Assembly (NCBI GenBank): GCA_020443945.1
Contig: JAIZWN010000164.1
Location: 1-5,170 of the forward strand
From: Candidatus Thiosymbion ectosymbiont of Robbea hypermnestra
GTDB taxonomy: Bacteria; Pseudomonadota; Gammaproteobacteria; Chromatiales; Chromatiaceae
Reading direction: 5' to 3'
DNA length: 5,170 bases
The notes under the pieces were generated by a model that saw only the letters and a program-made list of their open reading frames with translations, was not told the origin of the DNA and did no database searches. This document shows positions 1 through 5,170 of the stretch, in pieces (positions within the stretch are counted from its first letter, which is position 1; the number at the start of each line of letters is the position of its first letter). Both the position numbers and the translations under genes were made by a program.

Positions 1-208
1 CACACGGCTCTCGATGGGAGGCCTCGGGTCGCCGTCCCTGGCAGCTGGATTCCGGGGTCCCACCCGGAATGACGGTGAGGTGGCACCGGCAACGCCAAGA
101 GCCGGCCGAGACCACGGCAGAATTCTTCGTGGCTTTGTGGCTTGGTGTGAGAAAAAACGTCGAACATCACACAGGATTCACCCACTACCAAACCACGATG
201 GGACCCGC
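1..208. other. Non-coding upstream region
   Basis: I see no convincing gene here. An open frame continuous with the ABC exporter runs through it from an ATG at 14, but its 65 codons run through a palindromic repeat, encode low-similarity Arg/Pro-rich sequence, and precede a better start at 209. The region holds a perfect 8-bp palindrome (49-70) and a spaced GTGTGA/TCACAC inverted repeat (145-172). A promoter for the five-gene unit would be expected here, but I could not find a good -35/-10 pair. The stretch around 150-190 is somewhat more AT-rich than its surroundings. Confidence 0.6.
49..70. repeat. Short intergenic palindrome, ATTCCGGG/CCCGGAAT type
   Basis: ATTCCGGG (49-56) and CCCGGAAT (63-70) are perfect reverse complements around a 6-base loop. 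The flanks read CTGG before and GACGG after. This layout (CTGGATTCC...GGAATGACGG) resembles a dispersed intergenic repeat that I know from many GC-rich proteobacterial genomes, where the inner stem varies but the outer ATTCC/GGAAT and the trailing GAC are kept. No T-tract follows, so it is not a typical intrinsic terminator. That the unit is repeated elsewhere in this genome is inferred, since only one copy lies in the window. Confidence 0.6.
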
Positions 209-1966
209 ATGTTTTCGGAACGGTACAAAAGGCCCTTTTCCCGTGGGCGGAACAATCGACAACCCCGCCGCGAGCGGTGGGGCAGCGGATCGCGCTTCGC
301 GAGTCTGCTGGCCTATGTCACGCCCCACAAGCGGGTATTACTGCTGGCGGTGGCATTCATGCTGGGGGAGAGCGCCATCGCGCTGGCGAATCCCTGGATT
401 GCCGGCAAGTTCGCCGATCGGGTGCTTCATCCCTCGGCGGCCGAGCCGCTCGGAATCTCGACCCTGATCGCCCTGTGGGCGGTGCTATTGGCGGTCCAGA
501 GCGGTTTGATGTTCGGCAACCGCTATCTGCTCGGCAGCGTAGGCGAAACCATGCTCGGCAACCTGCGTATCCGGCTCTATGACCACTTACAGGCATTGCC
601 CCTGGCTTATTACCACCAGAAACGCCGCGGCGAGGTGCTGACCCTGCTGGGCAACGATGCGGCGCAGATCAGCAATTTCGTCACCGGCACCCTGGTCGGC
701 CTGCTGCCGCTCGCGCTCACCTTTGTCGGCGCCTGCTACATGCTCTTTCTCATCAGCCCGACCATCGCCGCCCTGGCGGGAGTAGTGGTGCCCCTGTTCT
801 TCCTGGTCATGAGGCTGATCGGACACCGCATCCGACCGCTTTCCACCCAGTGGGTACGCACCTACGCCGCGATGTTCGCGACCCTGGAGGAAAACCTCGG
901 GATGCTCCCGGCCATCAAATCCTTCACGCGCGAGGCGCACGAATCGCGGCGCTTCCGCCGCAGTAATCTCGCGCTGCTGCGCATCGCCCGGGAGCGGCTG
1001 CGGATCGAGGCCCTGTTGACCCCGTCGGTGCAGCTGCTGGCCGGGATGGGGCTGCTGCTGCTCTTGTATTTGGGCGCCTTGCAGCTGCAAAGCGGAACGC
1101 TACAGGCCTCCGACCTGGTGAGCATCCTGCTCTACGGCATGCTCCTCACACGGCCGGTCAGCGGCCTGGCCGGCGTCTACGGCAGCGTGCAGACCGCGCG
1201 CGGCGCCGCCGAGCGCCTGCTCGAGGCCTTCGCCCTGCGGTCGGAACCGGACGCCGCCGGGACCCCCCCGCTCGGCCCGGTTGCCGGGGAGATTCGCCTG
1301 GAGAACCTCCATTACGCCTATCCGGGACGCCCGCGGGTGCTCGCGGGGGTCGATCTGACAATCCGCGCCGGGGAAACCCTTGCCCTGATCGGCGAAAACG
1401 GCTCGGGCAAGAGCACCCTGGCCCATCTGCTGATGCGCTTCGCCGAACCCGACCAGGGCCGCATCCGGATCGACGGCACCGACATCCGCACCGTGAGCAT
1501 CGCGAGCCTGCGTGGGCAGATCGGCATGGTGTCCCAGCAGGTGTTGCTCCTGAACGCCTCCGTCCGGGAGAACATCGCCTACGGGCGTCCGGAAGCGGGC
1601 CATGACGAAATCGAGGCCGCGGCCAGGGCCGCCCAGGCGCACGCATTCATCCAACGCCTGCCCCAGGGCTACGACACCCTGATCGGCGATCAGGGTATCC
1701 GCCTCTCCGGCGGTCAACGCCAGCGTATCTCGCTGGCCCGGGCCCTGCTCAAGGACCCGCCGATCCTCGTGCTCGACGAAGCGACGGCCATGTTCGACCC
1801 GGCAGGCGAACGTGCGTTCATCGAGGCCTGTCGAGAGGTGCTGGCGCGACGCACGGTCATCCTGATTACCCACCATTCCGCCGGCCTCGCCCTTGCGCAA
1901 CGGGTGCTTCGCCTGGAAGATGGCCACATCCGCGAAATGCCGCCGCCCCCGCCAGGTTCATCATGA
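209..1966 (+). CDS. ABC exporter, fused TMD-NBD (MsbA/PglK-like)
   Basis: This is an inner-membrane ABC half-transporter expected to work as a homodimer. From the chosen start it is 585 residues, normal for MsbA- or PglK-type exporters. A basic Arg-rich cytosolic tail (about 1-38) precedes a six-helix membrane domain (about 38-340) and an ATPase domain from about 361. Visible motifs are Walker A GENGSGKST (395-403), signature LSGGQ (499-503), Walker B ILVLDE with D523 and E524, and the H-loop His555. The D-loop region reads ATAMFDP where most exporters have SALD. I chose ATG 209 because the longer frame from 14 runs through an intergenic palindrome, while the next Met (359) lies inside the first membrane helix; the ribosome site before 209 is weak. 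The stop overlaps the wbpB start as ATGA. The cargo is unknown. Its place in a sugar-nucleotide operon suggests a lipid-linked glycan flippase or exporter, as with PglK or Wzk, but lipid A or drug export cannot be excluded. Confidence 0.9.
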   Translation: MFSERYKRPFSRGRNNRQPRRERWGSGSRFASLLAYVTPHKRVLLLAVAFMLGESAIALANPWIAGKFADRVLHPSAAEPLGISTLIALWAVLLAVQSGLMFGNRYLLGSVGETMLGNLRIRLYDHLQALPLAYYHQKRRGEVLTLLGNDAAQISNFVTGTLVGLLPLALTFVGACYMLFLISPTIAALAGVVVPLFFLVMRLIGHRIRPLSTQWVRTYAAMFATLEENLGMLPAIKSFTREAHESRRFRRSNLALLRIARERLRIEALLTPSVQLLAGMGLLLLLYLGALQLQSGTLQASDLVSILLYGMLLTRPVSGLAGVYGSVQTARGAAERLLEAFALRSEPDAAGTPPLGPVAGEIRLENLHYAYPGRPRVLAGVDLTIRAGETLALIGENGSGKSTLAHLLMRFAEPDQGRIRIDGTDIRTVSIASLRGQIGMVSQQVLLLNASVRENIAYGRPEAGHDEIEAAARAAQAHAFIQRLPQGYDTLIGDQGIRLSGGQRQRISLARALLKDPPILVLDEATAMFDPAGERAFIEACREVLARRTVILITHHSAGLALAQRVLRLEDGHIREMPPPPPGSS

Positions 1967-3009
1967 AGCCAATCACTGACCGGAAAATCCGTCACGCTCT
2001 CGTCGGTTGTGGTCGTGTCGCCAGGAACCACTTCGATGCAATCGCAGGACATGCCGACAACCTCGAGCTCGTCGCCGTCTGTGACAACGACGCCCGGACC
2101 CTTGCCGAGCGTCGCGACCGATACAAGGTTCCCGGATACCTTCGGCTCGAAGAGCTGCTGACCCGGGAACAACCCGACCTCGTGGCGCTCTGTACCCCCA
2201 GCGGCATCCATCCCGATCAGACCATCCTGGCCGCCAAACATGGCGTACACGTCATGACGGAAAAACCCATGGCAACCCGTTGGCGAGACGGTTTGCGCAT
2301 GGTCAAGGCCTGTGACGAAGCACACGTGCGTCTATTCGTCATCAAACAAAACCGCTGCAACACCACCCTGCGGCTGCTCAAGCGCGCCATCGAAGAAAAA
2401 CGCTTCGGCAAAATCCACCTGGTGCACCTCAATATCTTTTGGACCCGTCCCCAGGAATACTACGACCAGGCCAAATGGCGAGGCACCTGGGAGCGCGACG
2501 GCGGCGCCTTCATGAACCAGGCCAGCCACTACATCGACCTGCTCGATTGGCTCATCGGTCCGGTCGAAATGGTGCACGCGATGATGAGCACCACGCGTGA
2601 CATCGAAGTCGAAGACACCGGCGTGCTCAATGTGCGGTGGCGCAATGGCGCCTTGGGCTCTATGAGCGTGACCATGCTCACTTACCCGAAAAACCTCGAG
2701 GGCAGCATCACCGTTTTAGGCGAGAAAGGCTCGGCCCGCATCGGGGGCGTCGCCGTCAACGACATCCGGCTCTGGGAATTCGATCAACCCAGGAACTACG
2801 ACCAGCAGATTCACCAGGCCAACTATAAAACGGCCTCCGTCAACGGTTTCGGCCACGCCCCCTACTACAAGCACGTCATCGAAGTCCTGCGCGGTGAAGC
2901 CGAACCGGAAACCGATGGCCGCGAGGGCCTGAAATCCCTGGAAATCCTGATCGCCGCCTACCGCTCCGCGCGTGACGGCAACGCCGTCGGCCTGCCGCTG
3001 GAATACTGA
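1963..3009 (+). CDS. wbpB: UDP-GlcNAcA 3-dehydrogenase, WbpB/WlbA type (Gfo/Idh/MocA family)
   Basis: This 348-residue cytosolic NAD-dependent oxidoreductase should oxidise C3 of UDP-N-acetylglucosaminuronic acid to the 3-keto sugar, the second step towards UDP-GlcNAc(3NAc)A. The N-terminal Rossmann fold shows GCGRVA at 15-20, and the Gfo/Idh/MocA motif EKP stands at 100-102 with the conserved Lys101. The WlbA-like signs are the QNR stretch after the Rossmann fold, the KWRGTW segment, and DGGAFMNQASHYID at 179-192, containing His189. Length and order match WbpB/WlbA of Pseudomonas and Bordetella. The start is fixed by the ATGA overlap with the exporter stop, which suggests translational coupling, and wbpD starts one base after the stop. 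The partner aminotransferase is not in the window. Another 3-keto-forming Gfo/Idh dehydrogenase is possible, but the adjacent wbpD makes this assignment strong. Confidence 0.88.
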   Translation: MKPITDRKIRHALVGCGRVARNHFDAIAGHADNLELVAVCDNDARTLAERRDRYKVPGYLRLEELLTREQPDLVALCTPSGIHPDQTILAAKHGVHVMTEKPMATRWRDGLRMVKACDEAHVRLFVIKQNRCNTTLRLLKRAIEEKRFGKIHLVHLNIFWTRPQEYYDQAKWRGTWERDGGAFMNQASHYIDLLDWLIGPVEMVHAMMSTTRDIEVEDTGVLNVRWRNGALGSMSVTMLTYPKNLEGSITVLGEKGSARIGGVAVNDIRLWEFDQPRNYDQQIHQANYKTASVNGFGHAPYYKHVIEVLRGEAEPETDGREGLKSLEILIAAYRSARDGNAVGLPLEY

Positions 3010-3010
3010 C

Positions 3011-3649
3011 ATGGCGGCGGCATACCAGGCGCACGAAACCGCCGTCATCGACGCCGGGGCCCGCATCGGCGCGGGCTCCCGCATCTGGCACTGGGTACAC
3101 ATCTGCGCCGGGGCCCGCGTCGGCAAGGAGGTCTCCCTGGGTCAAAACGTCTTCGTCGGCAACCAGGTCGTGATCGGCGATCGCTGCAAGATCCAGAACA
3201 ACGTCTCGCTCTACGACCAGGTCACGCTGGAAGAAGGCGTCTTCTGCGGACCGAGCATGGTCTTCACCAATGTCCACAACCCGCGTTCGCTGATCGACCG
3301 CAAGCACGAATACCGCGCCACGCTGGTAAAAAAAGGCGCCACGCTCGGCGCCAACTGCACCATCCTGTGCGGCGCCACGATCGGCGAATACGCCTTCATC
3401 GGCGCCGGCGCCGTCGTGGCCAAAGACATCAGACCCTACGCCCTGATGGTCGGCGTACCCGCCCGACAGATCGGCTGGATGAGCGAATACGGCGAGCGGA
3501 TCCCGCTGCCGCTCGCGGGCCATGGCGACTACCGCTGTCCCCACACGGGACAAGCCTACCGCCTTGCGGACAATCGTCTGCAACGGGAAAACCCCTCCCG
3601 GCGCTCATGTTCCCCACCGCTTCCGGCGCGAACCCCTGACGGCAAATAG
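3011..3649 (+). CDS. wbpD: UDP-2-acetamido-3-amino-glucuronate N-acetyltransferase, WbpD/WlbB type
   Basis: This 212-residue left-handed beta-helix acyltransferase should transfer acetyl from acetyl-CoA to the 3-amino group of UDP-GlcNAc(3NH2)A, giving UDP-GlcNAc(3NAc)A; such enzymes work as trimers. Hexapeptide repeats run from about residue 12 to 155. The stretches IQNNVSLYDQV (61-71) and FCGPSMVFTNVHNPR (78-92), then a GATLGANCTI turn and a GVPARQIGWM end-cap, are close to what I recall of WbpD and WlbB. The frame is open from an ATG at 2972 inside wbpB, but ATG 3011 is preferred: it gives the family's usual N-terminus, follows the wbpB stop by one base, and has TGGA at 2999-3002. The last 19 or so residues (Pro, Arg and Ser rich) extend past the point where I expect homologues to end. 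Confidence 0.88.
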   Translation: MAAAYQAHETAVIDAGARIGAGSRIWHWVHICAGARVGKEVSLGQNVFVGNQVVIGDRCKIQNNVSLYDQVTLEEGVFCGPSMVFTNVHNPRSLIDRKHEYRATLVKKGATLGANCTILCGATIGEYAFIGAGAVVAKDIRPYALMVGVPARQIGWMSEYGERIPLPLAGHGDYRCPHTGQAYRLADNRLQRENPSRRSCSPPLPARTPDGK

Positions 3650-3661
3650 TCTCGGTATGCG

Positions 3662-4210
3662 ATGAAACCCATCCTGGATTGTCTGGCCTTTTCCCTGTAC
3701 CGGCTTGTGTTGACAGTGAAGTCGCGGGCGATGAGATGCAGACTATCGCGCTGCCCACATATTCACGAGTCGGTTCGAGTCGGCCCGAATGTGCAATTGA
3801 TCGGCCCCGATGACGCCTTTATCATCGGAGAAGGCAGTTATATAAACGATGCGATTCTGACCGCCAGCACACGGGCCAAAGTAACCATCGGGGCAGGATG
3901 CACGATCGGATACCGGGTCTCCATCAAGGCCATTACCCATGATGTCGAGCATCCCTGCGCGGGGGACAATGGCGAGATTCCCATTGTCGAGCGTGGCATT
4001 ACAATCGGTAATGCCTGTTGGATCGGAGACAATGTCTTTATCCGGGAAGGGGTATCGATTGGCAATCATGTGATCGTCGGCGCGAATTCGGTCGTTACCA
4101 AATCCATCCCGGACGGCGTGATCGTCGCGGGCGCGCCGGCCGTTGCCATTCGCGGGAAAACGGCGGCTATCGAGCAGGATGGAGAACCCAATGGCGATCG
4201 AGGCAAATAG
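3662..4210 (+). CDS. Hexapeptide-repeat acyltransferase (WbbJ/LacA/CysE-like), probable O-acetyltransferase
   Basis: This is a 182-residue left-handed beta-helix protein, probably a trimeric cytosolic enzyme that acetylates a hydroxyl of a glycan or its precursor. A short N-terminal helical stretch (about 1-30) precedes the repeats (about 35-155). A conserved ITHD segment carries His93, in the place of the catalytic His of LacA- and Xat-type acetyltransferases. It is followed by the classic CWIGDNVFI coil (Trp120) and the AGAPA end-cap at 156-160. The acceptor cannot be told from sequence. It lies 12 bases after wbpD and shares no obvious close similarity with it, so recent tandem duplication is unlikely. 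The ribosome site before ATG 3662 is weak, and Met23 is a possible alternative start. Acyl groups other than acetyl are possible. Confidence 0.83.
   Translation: MKPILDCLAFSLYRLVLTVKSRAMRCRLSRCPHIHESVRVGPNVQLIGPDDAFIIGEGSYINDAILTASTRAKVTIGAGCTIGYRVSIKAITHDVEHPCAGDNGEIPIVERGITIGNACWIGDNVFIREGVSIGNHVIVGANSVVTKSIPDGVIVAGAPAVAIRGKTAAIEQDGEPNGDRGK
4181..4184 (+). promoter_or_regulatory. Ribosome binding site deciding the methyltransferase start
   Basis: GGAG ends six bases before ATG 4191. The in-frame ATG at 4179 has only a too-close AGG before it, and the ATG at 4143 has no purine-rich site at a usable distance. This supports 4191 as the start. The site lies inside the preceding acyltransferase gene, so translation of the two is probably coupled. 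Confidence 0.55.
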
Positions 4211-5081
4211 CGCCGACTTCCTCGTAAAACATTTTTTAACGGGCGTGAAATTCGCGGCCACCGCCTGTCTGGGCCGGCAAGGGTTGGCCCTACAAGGCTC
4301 CGACCTGAAAAGACTTATAAAAATCCGGGGTTTACCCGAAAGTTGCCTGAATATCCGGCTCCGGCACGATACGCAGGCGGATTGGTTTCTCAAAACCCTG
4401 CTCGGCGCGGAAAAAATAACCTCATTCGACAACTCCGGCTATCAACAAGCCGATATCATCCATGATCTGAACGAAAAAATACCGGACTTCCTATGCAATC
4501 GATTCGATGCAGTCATAGACGGCGGAACGCTCGAACACATATTCAATTTTCCGATTGCCGTTTATAACTGCATGAAACTGCTCAGGCAAGGAGGACACTT
4601 TTTTTCGTTCACGATGGTAAACAACCATATGGGGCACGGCTTCTACCAATTCTCTCCGGAGCTCTTCTTCCGCGTCTTCTGCGAAAGCAACGGGTTCGAG
4701 ATGATCGAGATGCTCCTGATCGAGCACCAATACCCCAGCCTGCATATCAGTGCCAGGAAAAAGATATACCGGGTGCGGGATCCCGTAGCGGTCGGAAAAA
4801 GGGTTACCCTGCTCAATCGCAAGCCGACCGTTCTGTTCCTGTGCGCAAGAAAAGTGGAGGAAATCGAGCCCTTCTCGACGCCGCCACAACAAAGCGACTA
4901 TGTACGCAGTTGGCAAGGGGAAAATCCCCCAACCATCGATAGACGCAAGGAATTGCTCAAAAGACTGCTGACGCGGATGCCGGTAGTCATTCAGCGCCTC
5001 GTCAGGGGGCACATCGAGAAATACATCATCTGTTCGATAAACAACAGGAATTTCTACGAGCCGGTCAGACGCATCCTGTGA
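4191..5081 (+). CDS. Class I SAM-dependent methyltransferase (LGRQ-type), glycan-locus associated
   Basis: This 296-residue protein is likely a cytosolic or membrane-associated methyltransferase. The N-terminal part carries LGRQ at 27-30, which I recall from a group of uncharacterised methyltransferases that begin with a TLGRQ motif. The core follows: an acidic residue at D80 after a beta strand, an IIHDLNEKIP segment, FDAVIDGGTLEHIFNFP (105-121) in the motif IV region, a LLRQGGHFF loop, and HGFYQFSPE at 149-157. A classical GxGxG SAM-binding loop is not visible. The C-terminal 60 or so residues are basic and could form amphipathic helices. It overlaps the acyltransferase by 20 bases. O-methylation of a sugar or a glycan end is the natural guess from context, but the substrate is unknown. 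Base composition looks richer in A and T than in the first three genes. Longer versions starting at 4143 or 4179 are less likely. Confidence 0.8.
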   Translation: MAIEANSADFLVKHFLTGVKFAATACLGRQGLALQGSDLKRLIKIRGLPESCLNIRLRHDTQADWFLKTLLGAEKITSFDNSGYQQADIIHDLNEKIPDFLCNRFDAVIDGGTLEHIFNFPIAVYNCMKLLRQGGHFFSFTMVNNHMGHGFYQFSPELFFRVFCESNGFEMIEMLLIEHQYPSLHISARKKIYRVRDPVAVGKRVTLLNRKPTVLFLCARKVEEIEPFSTPPQQSDYVRSWQGENPPTIDRRKELLKRLLTRMPVVIQRLVRGHIEKYIICSINNRNFYEPVRRIL

Positions 5082-5170
5082 GGGCGGTGTCTCAGGGGGC
5101 GTTCTCAATTAACCGAATCCCCCGAAAATCAAATGCAGCAAACCCATACACTTGTCGGTGGGTCACCGCC
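5082..5170. other. Non-coding tail with inverted repeats
   Basis: No gene is visible before the window ends. GGGGG (5095-5099) and CCCCC (5119-5123) could pair, with CGTT/AA(C)CG adding a bulged inner stem. This might be a transcript-end hairpin, but no T-tract follows, so terminator function is doubtful. GGCGGTG (5083-5089) is the perfect reverse complement of CACCGCC (5164-5170), and CGGTG (5156-5160) can also form a short hairpin with CACCG (5164-5168). Confidence 0.35.

Noticed and set aside
49..70. Palindrome considered as an intrinsic terminator of an upstream gene
   Set aside because: No T-tract follows the stem, and the sequence better fits a dispersed intergenic repeat.
1100..1927. 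Long antisense open frame opposite the exporter ATPase domain
   Set aside because: It mirrors a strongly conserved ABC domain in GC-rich DNA and shows no recognisable protein features; it is a coding shadow.
2876..3583. Antisense open frame opposite wbpD, with repetitive Asp/Val/Ala/Gly composition
   Set aside because: The periodic composition is the reverse-strand image of the hexapeptide repeats of the acetyltransferase.
3607..3639. Short ATG-initiated frame at the end of wbpD, considered as a remnant of an aminotransferase start
   Set aside because: It is only ten codons long and does not resemble the N-terminus of WbpE-type aminotransferases.
3710..3738. Perfect TTGACA hexamer inside the second acyltransferase gene
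   Set aside because: The -10 position at proper spacing reads GAGATG, far from TATAAT, and the site lies inside a coding region in a tightly packed operon.
1..5170. CRISPR arrays, tRNA or rRNA genes, toxin-antitoxin pairs or defence genes
   Set aside because: No regularly spaced repeats, RNA gene signatures or matching protein families are visible.

Overview
The window looks like a piece of a surface-polysaccharide (O-antigen, capsule or glycoprotein-glycan) gene cluster from a GC-rich bacterium, most likely a proteobacterium and perhaps a gammaproteobacterium. The lineage is inferred from three things: protein families typical of proteobacterial O-antigen loci, high GC at third codon positions in the first three genes, and an upstream ATTCC...GGAAT palindrome resembling dispersed repeats of GC-rich proteobacteria. 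No rRNA, tRNA or marker gene is present, so the assignment is soft.

Layout: five genes, all on the + strand, tightly packed and probably one transcription unit. Positions 1-208 are non-coding upstream sequence with a short perfect palindrome and a spaced inverted repeat. Then come an ABC exporter with fused membrane and ATPase domains (209-1966), a WbpB/WlbA-type UDP-GlcNAcA 3-dehydrogenase (1963-3009, ATGA overlap with the exporter), a WbpD/WlbB-type sugar-nucleotide N-acetyltransferase (3011-3649, one base after the dehydrogenase), a second, unrelated-looking hexapeptide-repeat acyltransferase (3662-4210), and a class I SAM-dependent methyltransferase (4191-5081, overlapping the preceding gene by 20 bases). 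The last 89 bases hold no gene, but contain inverted repeats.

How they fit together: WbpB oxidises C3 of UDP-GlcNAcA. An aminotransferase (WbpE/WlbC, not in this window) would install the amine, and WbpD acetylates it to give UDP-GlcNAc(3NAc)A, the precursor of diacetamido-uronic acid residues such as ManNAc3NAcA. The second acyltransferase and the methyltransferase are plausible decorating enzymes for the finished glycan. The ABC exporter, translationally coupled to wbpB, may flip or export the lipid-linked glycan. These links are inferred from context. The last two genes look more AT-rich by eye than the first three, which fits the mosaic build of such loci.

The family assignments are mostly recognisable. 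The less ordinary points are the missing aminotransferase between or next to wbpB and wbpD, the exporter's non-standard D-loop, the methyltransferase with an LGRQ motif and no classical glycine-rich loop, and the repeats at both edges. I see no clearly undescribed system.
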